Positions 1 to 8,689 of a DNA stretch of 61,032 bases are shown here, piece after piece; the first letter of the stretch is position 1; each line of letters opens with the position of its first letter. The DNA comes from Okeania sp. SIO3I5. GTDB lineage: Bacteria; Cyanobacteriota; Cyanobacteriia; Cyanobacteriales; Microcoleaceae. The translations under genes were made by a program, and so were the position numbers. The stretch covers positions 1 through 61,032 of the forward strand of contig NZ_JAAHHT010000027.1 in assembly GCF_010672085.1 (NCBI RefSeq), written 5' to 3'. Under the pieces are notes generated by a model. It made no database searches, was not told the origin of the DNA, and saw only the letters and a program-made list of their open reading frames with translations.

Positions 1-30
1 AAGAAAAGTCCTCTTTTATTCATACAGCTT

Positions 31-165
31 GCGTATCCCCATCCTCCCCATCCTCCCATCCTCCCCATCCTCCCCATCCTCCCCATCCTCCCCATCCTCC
101 CTATCCTCCCCATCCTCCCCATCCTCCCCATCCTCCCCATCCTCCCCATCCTCTCCCTAAATATT
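31..165. repeat. 9-bp tandem array (ATCCTCCCC)n
   Basis: About 13 near-perfect copies of a nonamer read ATCCTCCCC on the plus strand. The minus strand is therefore a run of GGGG and GG tracts. The same family recurs at 17515-17590, and related nonamers (cttcccaca or acacctccc) sit at 6076-6170, 19495-19625, 22299-22377 and 24134-24246. Short open frames through it (poly-PSS or poly-GGW) are not genes. Confidence 0.95.
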
Positions 166-510
166 CTAGCTCAGACAAAGAATTAGCCCTGCTCCCCTCC
201 AAGGAGCAGGAGGGGAAGTAGGGAATGATTCTAGCTAATTATCTGGCTCCATCGAGTATTTATATTTCATTTGACTGAGAATTTGACTCAACAGAAAGGT
301 CAATGAATACAATCTATGGCGATTTGCGTTTGCGGAGCATTCCGTAGGAAATCGCCCCTACAAGATATGGCGGTTATGCGTAAGTCCTGCCTATATCCTA
401 GAATAAAATCTTACTACAAAAGTTGTTCAAATCTATATTCATCTAAAACTAGCTCATTCATTTTTATTGCTGAGAGCTGACTGCGAGCTAGCTGAATGCT
501 TACATATTTG
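166..510. other. intergenic stretch with repeat fragments
   Basis: No gene is seen. It holds a palindromic element at 318-362 whose arms read ggcgattt and aaatcgcc, a type also found at about 2816-2863, and an isolated end (tgcgtaagtcctg, about 376-389) of the GGACTTACGCA-ended palindrome family described at 7757 and 9804. Confidence 0.6.
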
Positions 511-1419
511 TTACCCATTATTCTCCAATAAATGTAAGGCTATTTGTTCTAAACATCTCCCGGAAATTGGTTGAATAAATTTATCTAAAGGATTCAAATC
601 AACAATATAATTCCCTACTTTTATTCCGACTGGTTCCAAATGTTTGCCTATGATTTCTTGATGTAATAAGCCTCGTTTTTTCAAGGTATTTATTAACCAA
701 AGTACATCACTTTTATTTTGCTCTTCTTGACTTTTTTCTCCATCTTTAGCGCTACCTGCAACAGTATCTTTAGAAAAAGAAATCATAGAAATTAACTGAA
801 ATAAATCACTATATTCAATCAAAGATTGAGTCTGCTGACGATTAGGTTTTACTCCTAAACCAATTTGCTCTATTAATTTTGTTAAAGCAGGGAAAGGTAT
901 AGCGCTATTTGTATCACTAATATCTGGAGAAATTAACAAAGAATGCTGATTTAAAATAGTAGTTATACTGGGATTAACTTGATGGAAAATTCTTTCTACT
1001 TTTTCTACCTCGCGAACATTAACATATTTGCTTAGTCTGTCTTGCCATCCATTTTCACTAAGGAATTCTAGCAGAATAATATATTTGCAGCCCAAACTAT
1101 GACCAAGCCAAAAATATTTTGATTGGTCAGTATAGATATTATTTTCATAACCCAATTTTTCAGCAAATTCTGGCATAGCTTTTGCTAAAATAGCTTGTTC
1201 TTTTAATAAACTAATAGCAATAGGCCAGTGTTGGAAACTAAAGCGGAAAGGTAAAGCAATAATGCTGTATCCTTTAGCATACATTTGACTTAAGAAATAG
1301 CGATAAAAAATCGTTGGGAAACTGCCAAAAAAAGCTCCGCCGATAAATTGGATAATTCCACGAGGTTGAGGATGAAGTGCTACCCAACTGGAAGAAAGTG
1401 GTTTAAATTTTAAATTCAT
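511..1419 (-). CDS. DUF1350 family alpha/beta-hydrolase-like protein
   Basis: A 302-residue protein starting at an ATG (1417-1419). A nucleophile-elbow-like GHSLG at residues 106-110 and an early FIGGAFFG turn (25-32) fit the alpha/beta-hydrolase-like DUF1350 family shared by cyanobacteria and plastids. No lipase or peptidase substrate can be deduced, and I cannot place the acid and histidine of a triad with confidence. There is no signal peptide, so it is probably cytoplasmic or thylakoid-associated. It stands alone: the next minus-strand gene upstream ends 245 bp away, with a heptamer array between. Family assignment is by recognition of the N-terminal third; function is unknown. Confidence 0.75.
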   Translation of the reverse strand: MNLKFKPLSSSWVALHPQPRGIIQFIGGAFFGSFPTIFYRYFLSQMYAKGYSIIALPFRFSFQHWPIAISLLKEQAILAKAMPEFAEKLGYENNIYTDQSKYFWLGHSLGCKYIILLEFLSENGWQDRLSKYVNVREVEKVERIFHQVNPSITTILNQHSLLISPDISDTNSAIPFPALTKLIEQIGLGVKPNRQQTQSLIEYSDLFQLISMISFSKDTVAGSAKDGEKSQEEQNKSDVLWLINTLKKRGLLHQEIIGKHLEPVGIKVGNYIVDLNPLDKFIQPISGRCLEQIALHLLENNG

Positions 1420-1440
1420 AGTTTTATAGCGCTACGCGCT

Positions 1441-1487
1441 AGGGAATAGGGAATAGGGAATAGGGAATAGGGAATAGGGAATAGGGT
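1441..1487. repeat. heptamer array (GGGAATA)n
   Basis: Six or seven perfect copies of a 7-bp unit immediately upstream of the DUF1350 gene. They are preceded by gcgctacgcgct, which recurs before a similar array near 45898-45930. A second heptamer array (AGTCAGA) lies at about 1555-1577. These fit the short tandemly repeated repetitive sequences known from filamentous cyanobacteria. Confidence 0.9.
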
Positions 1488-1664
1488 TTCAAGATTTAGA
1501 AATGTCCTAACCTTAATGCGTAGCGCTATATAACAGGGAACAGGCTTTAATGAAGTCAGAAGTCAGAAGTCAGAAGTTGTTTTTGTCACCGGGATTTGAG
1601 CAAGCCTTCAAGTTAACTTCCCTACGACTCCTGACTCCTCCCGACTTAACCATTCTGTGGCTGT

Positions 1665-2600
1665 TTAACCGGATTTTGATATGACTTTTAAAGATGCCAA
1701 TAATTTAGCTATGGCGTTGCTAATAGGTTGATTTGTTTCTTGTTGATAATATGTAAATCCTGGAGAAGGATTAACCTCAAAACAGTACCACTCGCCCTCT
1801 GGAGTTTCTCGCAAATCTATGCCAGCTAAAGATAATTCCATTTCTGTTGCCATTAGTCTACATTTATTTTCTATATCTTCCGGTAAACGACAACTAAAAA
1901 TTTCAGGAGCATTGGCAATTCCCGCGTAACGATAATCATCTGCCGCAGAACTAATAGCACAGGCAAATACATCCCTACCCACCACATGAACCCGATAATC
2001 TCTACCAGGTATATATTGCTGGAATTGAGTTGGACAAGAAGCAACATTAGCTAAACGTTCGGCGTGTTCTGGTCGTAATTGAGAAACCTTACTGCGGGTA
2101 CTACTGACAGATTTGTAAATGGCACTGCCATGATCTTGCCAAAACTCATGTGCCGCATCAGGAGAGGTAGTAACTAAAGTGTCAGGTACTTGAAACCATT
2201 TACAAATCTGCTGTAACTGATACGGTTTAGAATTATTCGCTGCCATTGCTGAAGGGCGATTCAAAATTAAGGCAGAAGTCATTTCTACCCATGACAACAA
2301 AGCATCATCTACTGCGGTGGCGTGTTGCCAAGCATAACTTTTAGGTCCTGCTTCGATGATTTCTGGAAGTTTGCAGGAGTTGTGGGGGCGTAAATAAACT
2401 CCTGTAACTTCACTCAAATCTATTTTGTGATTGGAGGTGCAGATTTCACCTATAATTTTTTCCCCGACAGAAAGCTTAACTTCGGTTTCCAGAATTTCTC
2501 GCTGGTTGAGCAGTACATGAGGTATATCTAAATTTTGCAATTCTTGCTGTACTGCTGCTAATGGGGAATCTCCGGGCAATCCCCACAACAGAATTAACAT
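1665..2600 (-). CDS. ATP-grasp enzyme (RimK/graspetide-ligase-like)
   Basis: A 311-residue protein with an ATG start 7 bp after a strong Shine-Dalgarno. Residues 1-120 form a pre-ATP-grasp region ending in a conserved LNRPS. The ATP-grasp core follows: Lys163 in IYKSVSS, YIPGRDYRVHVVG near 196-208, GIDLR (260-264) and the metal-binding FEVNPSPGF (274-282). These predict an ATP-dependent carboxylate-amine (or thiol) ligase; the substrate is unknown. It resembles MvdC/MvdD-type ligases in general layout, but no microviridin-like precursor is visible. It lies downstream of a shortened paralogue (3066-3755) in the same direction, separated by 465 bp of repeats. The last residues and stop lie in a recurring intergenic sequence (taaccggatttgatat), so the C-terminus may be repeat-derived. 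Confidence 0.8.
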   Translation of the reverse strand: MLILLWGLPGDSPLAAVQQELQNLDIPHVLLNQREILETEVKLSVGEKIIGEICTSNHKIDLSEVTGVYLRPHNSCKLPEIIEAGPKSYAWQHATAVDDALLSWVEMTSALILNRPSAMAANNSKPYQLQQICKWFQVPDTLVTTSPDAAHEFWQDHGSAIYKSVSSTRSKVSQLRPEHAERLANVASCPTQFQQYIPGRDYRVHVVGRDVFACAISSAADDYRYAGIANAPEIFSCRLPEDIENKCRLMATEMELSLAGIDLRETPEGEWYCFEVNPSPGFTYYQQETNQPISNAIAKLLASLKVISKSG

Positions 2601-3065
2601 TTTTTTTCCTCCTTAAAAAAGTAGTCAATAGTCAGTAGTTATGGCAATCCTAAAATAGCAATCCTAAAATAGCAATCCTAAATAGGTTGTAAGATTTGAT
2701 CGTAGGGGTTTGGTATCCAAACCCTAGTAAACATAATGGGATTTGGAAACCAAACTCCTACAGTTTTTCTCACAAATCATTTCATATTGCTATAGTAGTC
2801 AGTACTTAGTAGTCGTAGGGGCGATCGCGTTTGCGGAGCATGACCTAGGAAATCGCCCCTACAATAGAAGATACGCTCATTACTTGTTTCTACCCTACTT
2901 CAAGAATTTCACACTCAACTGCCTACACACTTCAGACATAACCCTGTAAATGTTCAGATTGTATGTGCAATTAAACGGACTTGATATCAAGTTATTTTTC
3001 GAGCGTAAAGATGGGAATTTTAAGCCAGTAGGGGCGAATGGCAATTCGCCCTTACAACCTGAAAG
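2601..3065. repeat. intergenic palindromes between the two ATP-grasp-type genes
   Basis: No gene. It holds a short direct repeat (gcaatcctaaaata, 2643-2685) and an inverted repeat at 2702-2762 (cgtaggggtttgg ... ccaaactcctac) with a relative at 9011-9068. Two 'gtaggggcga ... cgcccctac' palindromes follow, at about 2816-2863 and 3028-3057. A 68-aa open frame on the plus strand through the first palindromes is not a gene. Confidence 0.7.
2608..2614 (-). promoter_or_regulatory. strong ribosome binding site
   Basis: On the minus strand AAGGAGG lies 7 nt before the ATG of the ATP-grasp gene. Most genes in this window have weak or no Shine-Dalgarno, so this fixes the start and suggests efficient independent translation. 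Confidence 0.75.
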
Positions 3066-3755
3066 CTAGTCAAAATACTCCAGAATAGCAGTAGCGATCG
3101 CTGGTTGAGAAATATCTGCCCACAAATTAGCATCAATAAATTCTGCATCAGCATCAGCTTTACTAAATTGAACACTCAATAAGTCAACTCCAGCAGCATC
3201 AGCAAGATATCTCGCCTGAGTTGCTAAAGTTGGGTTAACTTCACCAATACAACGTTTACCAACAACAGTTACTGTTACTGAATTTTCAGGAGTTCTTTCT
3301 GGTAAATTTTCCTTCCCTAGAGCAATATGTTGATGTAGAGGACGTACAAACATCCCCACTTGAGCAGCAGCATATATCCATTGGGGCAATCGCCAATTCG
3401 ATCCAAGTAGACAAGTTGGTGTCGGTTTGTTGAGCATTCGGCATTTTAGTGTATTTAACCAGAAAACCAAAAATGCCGTCATTTCAGCAGCTACATAAGA
3501 GCGATCGTCAGGAACGATATGAAAAAGTTCTTCTGGAAACACTACAGGGAGGCGAGTTAACACACCTGTTATTTGTGCAACTTCTATAATTTTTCCTCCC
3601 AGTACCGCCGTGGAATTTTGGGTATTTCCCAGATGGTGTCGCCATCCAACCACTGATAAATTTTCAGGAGTTAGTAGCGTTACACCATCAGTTGCCGAAT
3701 GTTCAACAAAAGACCGAGCAGTCTTGTCATATTTACTAGCAATCAGAACAAGCAC
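3066..3755 (-). CDS. shortened, probably inactive ATP-grasp-like partner protein
   Basis: A 229-residue protein starting at GTG (3753-3755), with AGGAG about 10 nt upstream overlapping the end of the preceding gene. Its first ~120 residues match the layout of the 311-aa ATP-grasp protein: an ITGVLTRLP segment like VTGVYLRPH, then a helical stretch ending MLNKPT like LNRPS. It then jumps to VTVVGKRCIGE, equivalent to VHVVGRDVFA. The segment carrying the ATP-binding lysine is missing, and the metal-binding EVNPSPGF is replaced by FIDANLWAD (206-214). I infer a non-catalytic pseudo-enzyme, possibly a regulatory or heterodimer partner. The upstream 256-aa gene ends 14 bp away, so the two are co-transcribed. 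Confidence 0.65.
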   Translation of the reverse strand: MLVLIASKYDKTARSFVEHSATDGVTLLTPENLSVVGWRHHLGNTQNSTAVLGGKIIEVAQITGVLTRLPVVFPEELFHIVPDDRSYVAAEMTAFLVFWLNTLKCRMLNKPTPTCLLGSNWRLPQWIYAAAQVGMFVRPLHQHIALGKENLPERTPENSVTVTVVGKRCIGEVNPTLATQARYLADAAGVDLLSVQFSKADADAEFIDANLWADISQPAIATAILEYFD

Positions 3756-3769
3756 TACTCTACTCCTAT

Positions 3770-4540
3770 TTATCTATTGTTAACAGCAGTTTCACCAACA
3801 ACAGGACGCTCTTCAGAAGATATAAAAGCTTCTTGTATTGCTAGACGTCGTTCGATGTTATCAATACTTTGAGCCATTAAAGCTAGTGTTTCTTCCACTT
3901 GATTTGTTTGGTTAGAGCGAATTAGTTCCATATCTTCTCTAGGAAGTTTTTCAATTTCTTTTACTTCTTTGATTTCTGGTTTTACTTCTTTAATATTTTT
4001 GCCAGATATAGATGGTAGTTGAAATAGACTACCTCCATTAGCAGTTGGCAGAGGATAAACCAGTTGGTCAAAGTCAGAAAAAATAGGTGGGTTTTGATTG
4101 ACAAATGTGCCTCGGTGTTCAGGAGTTAGTAAAAGACTAATTTTCTCACGAAAAACAGACGAAAATATTTCTACAAATCCACGAATTTCGACTTGATCTG
4201 CATCTATCTCTGGATTGAGAGTAGTAATATCTGGCTGTAAAATCACTAAACCTGTATCGTAGGCAGCTATTCCTACATTAAGGGTGAATTTACGAGGATC
4301 TGAGGTGGGAATTAAATCCCCAAATATGTTAGTACCTGTTACATCACTAACTGTAATAGTATCAGCTAAATTTAAGTTAGGTGTTGTAGCTGTAAATTGG
4401 AGACGAAGCTTAACATCAACCTTATTAGGATTAGCAATGGTTAAGAAGTAACCTTGTAGAACTTTACGGTCAGAATTAGGAAGATTTCCTGCATTAGGAG
4501 TTATCTTTTTTAAGAGTAGTTCAAATGTTGAAACTAGCAT
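3770..4540 (-). CDS. hypothetical beta-rich protein with C-terminal coiled-coil tail
   Basis: A 256-residue protein with ATG start and AAGGA 8 nt upstream. I do not recognise a family. Residues 1-140 look like a beta-sandwich (alternating hydrophobic strands, for example LQGYFLTIANPN and VEIRGFVEIF). A linker follows, then a charged segment rich in K, E and V (about 185-205) and a helical segment (LALMAQSIDNIERRLAIQEAF). There is no signal peptide or transmembrane segment. It is the first gene of the pair with the pseudo-ATP-grasp gene 14 bp downstream, so it may be the substrate, scaffold or partner of the ATP-grasp proteins. That role is an inference from position only. Confidence 0.6.
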   Translation of the reverse strand: MLVSTFELLLKKITPNAGNLPNSDRKVLQGYFLTIANPNKVDVKLRLQFTATTPNLNLADTITVSDVTGTNIFGDLIPTSDPRKFTLNVGIAAYDTGLVILQPDITTLNPEIDADQVEIRGFVEIFSSVFREKISLLLTPEHRGTFVNQNPPIFSDFDQLVYPLPTANGGSLFQLPSISGKNIKEVKPEIKEVKEIEKLPREDMELIRSNQTNQVEETLALMAQSIDNIERRLAIQEAFISSEERPVVGETAVNNR

Positions 4541-4676
4541 TATTTGTCCTTAAAAAAAAGTAGTTTTTTGTCATCAAATAAATTGATAACTTTGATTTTT
4601 TTGGTGTTTTTTGTTCACCTATATCTACCTTAACTTGATAATTATCGACTGTGTAGGACAAAAACCTAAAAGTGAT

Positions 4677-4919
4677 TTACATTTTTCGCTCAATAAGGCG
4701 ATCGCGCTCCCAACGTGCTAGTATTTCGGCAGCAAGGCGACGAATAGGCCGAGATGGTTGCCGTCTTCTTCCTGCCCATTTATCTACTGTATCTCTGGCT
4801 ACTCCTAACATTAAGGCTAAGGAATCTCTGGTTAATCCTTCTCGAATATTAAGCAATGTTAGGGGGTCTATTTCTTGAGTTTCTGCTTCTATTCGTGAAA
4901 TAGTTATAGTTTTGGACAT
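4677..4919 (-). CDS. small helix-turn-helix DNA-binding protein
   Basis: An 80-residue basic protein. Residues 25-65 read as a lambda-repressor/Xre-type helix-turn-helix: IREGLTRDSLALMLGVARDTV, then the basic DKWAGRRRQPSRP, followed by a C-terminal helix. No effector domain. It sits 136 bp upstream of the 256-aa/pseudo-ATP-grasp pair on the same strand, so it could regulate that cassette. It could also be an antitoxin-like fragment, but no toxin partner is adjacent. Confidence 0.65.
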   Translation of the reverse strand: MSKTITISRIEAETQEIDPLTLLNIREGLTRDSLALMLGVARDTVDKWAGRRRQPSRPIRRLAAEILARWERDRLIERKM

Positions 4920-6218
4920 AAAAAATTTTTTCCAGATTAGAACCTATCATCTATATTACTCAGAACTTACTCGCCATTCAGGGGTTATTGCTAGCTGTAG
5001 TCGAGTCTCCCGTAAGGTAACAGCGCTTTTCAAATTGATGAAACACATCGTCAAACCCAAACTCTATAGGGGCGTTTTGCTGCGCGACATATAAAGCGGA
5101 GTTTTGCGCCAGCAGGCCGTTTTGCTGGATAACATAAAACGCTCCTACTGTCGTCTACTGGTATGAAAACTGCTGAACATACAAGTTTAGTTGCTGCGTA
5201 AGTTATGTTAGTTTTCATATTTCTGAAACTACTATAGATATGCAGTAATACCAGCAGGATTTAGGGAAAGAAACCTGGTTTTTAGGATAAATTGTTATTT
5301 TTAACAATATAACATTGACGATCTGCACCCGGTTTCTGGGTTTGCTTGCGTAAGTCCTAACCAGTTTGATAAATGTTTGCTACGAATCTCTGTTTTTTGT
5401 TCTCTGTTTTCTGTTCTTTGTTCTCTATTTTCTGTTCTTTGTTCTCTGTTTTCTGTTTTCTGTTCTCTGTTCTCTGTTTTCTGTTTTTTGTTCTCTGTTT
5501 TCTGTTCTCTGTTAGACGAGTGCCTTACAGCGCTTTTCAGTTGAGTAGACCACTAAATTCATTGTTAGGAGTCAGGAGTCAGGAGTCAGGAGTTAGGAGT
5601 TAGGAGTCAGGAGTTAAGAGTTAGGAGTGAAGAGTCAGTATCATTGTGGTTTATTCATATGAAAACCGCTGTAAAAATTTTTAGGTGGGTAAAGATACCA
5701 AATGGTTTCTATACATATAGACCTCTGTGAGAGGAGAAAATCAAATCAATCCCACGCGCTATATAGATCAATTCTTTCCCCCTACTGGACTGTTTCAGCT
5801 AAAACTTTGCATTACAGCGCTTTTCATATTGATGAACTACATCGTCACAACCAAAATCTTGTAGGAACTTTCCATGGAACGTCCCTACTGTGGTTTACTA
5901 ATTATGAAAACTGCTGTAGGGAGTAGGGGAGTAAGGTAAGGACGTTTAGCAGCGCGACATGGAATAGGATCATTCCCTATAAGAAAACGTATTTTTGTTA
6001 TGCAACGTCCGTACGGGAGAAAAATTGTTGTTGGGTTTCGTCCCTCAACCCAACCTACATTTATAAGATAAAACTTCCCACACCTCCCACACCTCCCACA
6101 CCTCCCACACCTCCCACACCTCCCAAACTCCCCACACCTCCCACCCTCTCCACACCTCCCACCCTCTCCACTCTTGTCTGTGATATCATACCATTGTTTA
6201 ACAAAAATTAATAAAATT
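4920..6218. repeat. 1.3-kb repeat-packed intergenic region
   Basis: No gene recognised. In order: a palindromic element with ends (t)acagcgcttttca ... tgaaaactgctg at 5019-5176; a GGACTTACGCA-family copy at about 5254-5358; a heptamer array of ttctctgtt type at about 5385-5512; a second acagcgctttt element at 5525-5673 whose core has been replaced by a GGAGTCA heptamer array (5563-5637); a third copy at 5813-5918 with central ttccatggaa; and a nonamer array (acacctccc) at 6076-6170 just before ubiD. Open frames such as the one at 5373-5603 are translations of these arrays. Confidence 0.8.
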
Positions 6219-7727
6219 ATGGCCCGCGATTTAAGAGGATTCCTAAAAATTTTAGAAGACCGGGGACAACTATGCCGAATTAAAGCCTTAGTTGACCCTG
6301 ACTTAGAAATAGCAGAAATTTGTAACCGGATGCTACAAAAGGGCGGTCCTGCTCTCCTATTTGAAAATGTTAAAGGGTCTGACCACGACCTAGCAATAAA
6401 TCTGTTGGGTACGGAAGAAAGAGTATGCTGGGCAATGAATATGGAAAAACCCCAGGAGTTGGAAACCTTGGGTAAAAAATTGGGAATGCTGCAACAACCC
6501 AAACCACCAAAAAAGATTTCTCAAGCAGTGGAATTTGGTAAAGTTCTGTTTGATGTAGTCAAGGCAAAACCAGGGCGCGACTTTTTTCCTCCTTGTCAAC
6601 AAGTCGTTATTGAAGGAGATGCTGTTGACTTAAACAAAATTCCGATGATTCGCCCCTATCCTGGAGATGCGGGTAAAATTATTACTCTTGGTTTGGTGAT
6701 TACAAAAGATTGTGAAACAGGTACTCCGAATGTGGGAGTTTATCGGTTGCAGTTACAGTCTCGTAATACTATGAGTGTGCATTGGTTATCAGTGCGTGGT
6801 GGAGCGCGACATCTACGGAAGGCGGCAGAAAATGGGAAAAAGTTGGAGATAGCGATCGCTCTGGGAGTAGATCCATTAATTATTATGGCAGCAGCTACTC
6901 CTATTCCGGTAGATTTATCGGAATGGTTATTTGCCGGACTTTATGGTGGTTCGGGTGTGAAATTAAATAAGTGCAAAACTCTAGATTTGGAAGTGCCGGC
7001 AGATTCAGAATTTGTTCTTGAAGGTACTATTACTCCTGGGGAAGTATTGCCGGACGGACCCTTTGGCGACCACATGGGTTATTATGGTGGAGTGGAAGAT
7101 TCTCCAATGATTAGATTTCACTGCATGACTCACCGGAAAGACCCGATTTATTTAACTACTTTTAGTGGTAGACCTCCGAAAGAAGAAGCAATGATGGCGA
7201 TCGCTCTGAATCGGATCTATACTCCTATTCTGAGGCAGCAAGTTTCAGAAATTGTAGATTTTTTCCTACCGATGGAAGCGCTCAGTTACAAAGCTGCGGT
7301 TATTTCTATTAAGAAAGCATATCCAGGTCAAGCAAGACGCGCAGCATTAGCTTTTTGGAGTGCTTTGCCACAGTTTACTTATACAAAGTTTGTCATTGTG
7401 GTGGATGAGAAGATTAATATTCGCGACCCGCGTCAGGTAGTTTGGGCAATAAGTTCTAAGGTCGATCCTTCTAGGGATGTGTTTATTTTGCCGAATACAC
7501 CTTTCGATAGTTTAGATTTTGCGAGCGAGAAAATTGGTTTGGGTGGTCGGATGGGAATAGATGCGACGACAAAAATTCCGCCGGAGACTGACCATGAATG
7601 GGGTGCAACTTTGGAGTCTGATCCGGATGTAGCAGCAATGGTGGAGAGACGTTGGGGAGAATATGGGTTAGATGATTTGAAGTTAGGGGAGGTTGACCCG
7701 AATTTGTTTGGATATGATATTCATTGA
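6219..7727 (+). CDS. ubiD: UbiD family decarboxylase
   Basis: A 502-residue protein from the ATG at 6219 (MARDLRGFLKILE). An upstream in-frame TTG adds 15 residues that do not look like the family, so I reject it. It matches UbiD, the prenylated-FMN-dependent 4-hydroxybenzoate-type (de)carboxylase: N-terminal DLRGFL, a central PGDAGKIITLG and VGVYRLQ region, then GEVLPDGPFGDHMGYYGG, and a C-terminal region of normal length. In cyanobacteria this step belongs to plastoquinone biosynthesis from 4-hydroxybenzoate; the protein is cytoplasmic. It is monocistronic here, with no ubiX (prenyltransferase for the cofactor) in the window. It is preceded directly by a nonamer array. Confidence 0.93.
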   Translation: MARDLRGFLKILEDRGQLCRIKALVDPDLEIAEICNRMLQKGGPALLFENVKGSDHDLAINLLGTEERVCWAMNMEKPQELETLGKKLGMLQQPKPPKKISQAVEFGKVLFDVVKAKPGRDFFPPCQQVVIEGDAVDLNKIPMIRPYPGDAGKIITLGLVITKDCETGTPNVGVYRLQLQSRNTMSVHWLSVRGGARHLRKAAENGKKLEIAIALGVDPLIIMAAATPIPVDLSEWLFAGLYGGSGVKLNKCKTLDLEVPADSEFVLEGTITPGEVLPDGPFGDHMGYYGGVEDSPMIRFHCMTHRKDPIYLTTFSGRPPKEEAMMAIALNRIYTPILRQQVSEIVDFFLPMEALSYKAAVISIKKAYPGQARRAALAFWSALPQFTYTKFVIVVDEKINIRDPRQVVWAISSKVDPSRDVFILPNTPFDSLDFASEKIGLGGRMGIDATTKIPPETDHEWGATLESDPDVAAMVERRWGEYGLDDLKLGEVDPNLFGYDIH

Positions 7728-7756
7728 ACAATTAATAATTAATAATTAATAATTAT

Positions 7757-7845
7757 AGGACTTACGCATAAACCCTATTGGTAGGGTGTGTTAGCGCTAG
7801 CGTAACGCACCATTACACTATATATAGTGCCTGTGCGTAAGTCCT
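7757..7845. repeat. palindromic element with AGGACTTACGCA ends
   Basis: An 89-bp element bounded by aggacttacgca (7757) and its reverse complement tgcgtaagtcct (to 7845). The core carries several small palindromes (ccctattggtaggg, gttagcgctagcgtaac, cactatatatagtg). Other members share the ends but have a different core (see 9804). No coding capacity; it looks like a mobilised non-autonomous element. Confidence 0.85.
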
Positions 7846-8048
7846 GAATTAATAATTACTTCAGATGATACAACCTATATCAACGAATGATTTAGTATTA
7901 GACTTGTCGCTAAATAGAGGAAAAAAATCGCTCAAACTCAGGTAGAGTAATAATTTCAGGTTTTTGATTTTATTAATTACTATAATCCTTACATATCAAT
8001 AGTTTTGAGGATTTTTTAAGTTATAAAGCGACAAATCTATTGTAAGTC

Positions 8049-8116
8049 ATTGCGACTTACACTTGTGGAAGGAAGCAATTTCATGGGTTTTAGAGATTGC
8101 TTCCTGTCGTCGCAAT
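8049..8116. repeat. inverted repeat, attgcgac ... gtcgcaat
   Basis: A 68-bp imperfect palindrome: attgcgac, then ggaagcaat, a loop, attgcttcc and gtcgcaat. It is of the widespread 'ATTGCG..GAAGCAATC' palindrome type found between bacterial genes. It lies within 7728-8305, which otherwise holds only the element at 7757 and AT-rich DNA. Confidence 0.7.
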
Positions 8117-8305
8117 TTTCAAAAAAGAATGCGCTAAATTTTATATTATTCAAGGGAATATTCATCACAAATTCTCTAAACAGAAAAACAACTTTTTCTG
8201 GTGAGGATATTTCTACTTTTTATTCGGGAATTTCTACTCATTTTTTGTAGTTGTTTTTTTATTCAATTTGTTAATTTTAATCTGTAGTTATTTGAAAAAT
8301 AATTT

Positions 8306-8689
8306 ATGTCACTTCAACCTGTATATCCTGATGAAAGCGCTCTAAAAGTTGCTGAATTAACAAAGCGTTTTACCGATTTTTACAGTGCTAATTGTGCTAG
8401 TAACTTAGCAGAACAACTTTATTCAGAAATGCAAAAGTTTGATAGTAATTTAGATACTGAGCATGAAGTTGGGGGAAAACTTGTATCATTTGGTGAAAGC
8501 ATAACTTTTCATGTATCAGGAATTAGCTACCGCAATCCTAGTTTGATTATTTTTTATGGATTTACAGAAAATGGAGAACCCGTTAAATTGATGCAAAATG
8601 TTTCACAAATTAGTTTGCTTTTGATACGTTTACCAAAGTTAAAACCTGAAAAACCTAAACGAAAAATTGGTTTTATTCAAAATAATTGA
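8306..8689 (+). CDS. hypothetical protein (DUF6173-like)
   Basis: A 127-residue protein starting at ATG 8306. The first half is helical (VAELTKRFTDFYSANCASNL). The second half is beta-rich and reads VSFGESITFHVSGISYRNPS followed by LIIFYGFTENGEPVKLMQNVSQISLLL, which recalls the small DUF6173 family. That match is from memory and tentative. No signal peptide or transmembrane segment. It is isolated, with over 500 bp of repeats on each side. Confidence 0.6.
   Translation: MSLQPVYPDESALKVAELTKRFTDFYSANCASNLAEQLYSEMQKFDSNLDTEHEVGGKLVSFGESITFHVSGISYRNPSLIIFYGFTENGEPVKLMQNVSQISLLLIRLPKLKPEKPKRKIGFIQNN

Noticed and set aside
6174-6218. Extended UbiD start at TTG 6174
   Set aside because: The extra 15 residues are unlike the family; ATG 6219 gives the conserved MARDLRGFL beginning.
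5885-6502. 205-codon minus-strand frame with GEGGRCG repeats
   Set aside because: It crosses a nonamer array and the 5' part of ubiD on the wrong strand.
8050-8250. 66-codon plus-strand frame
   Set aside because: It starts within a palindrome (8049-8116) and continues through AT-rich DNA without a recognisable domain.
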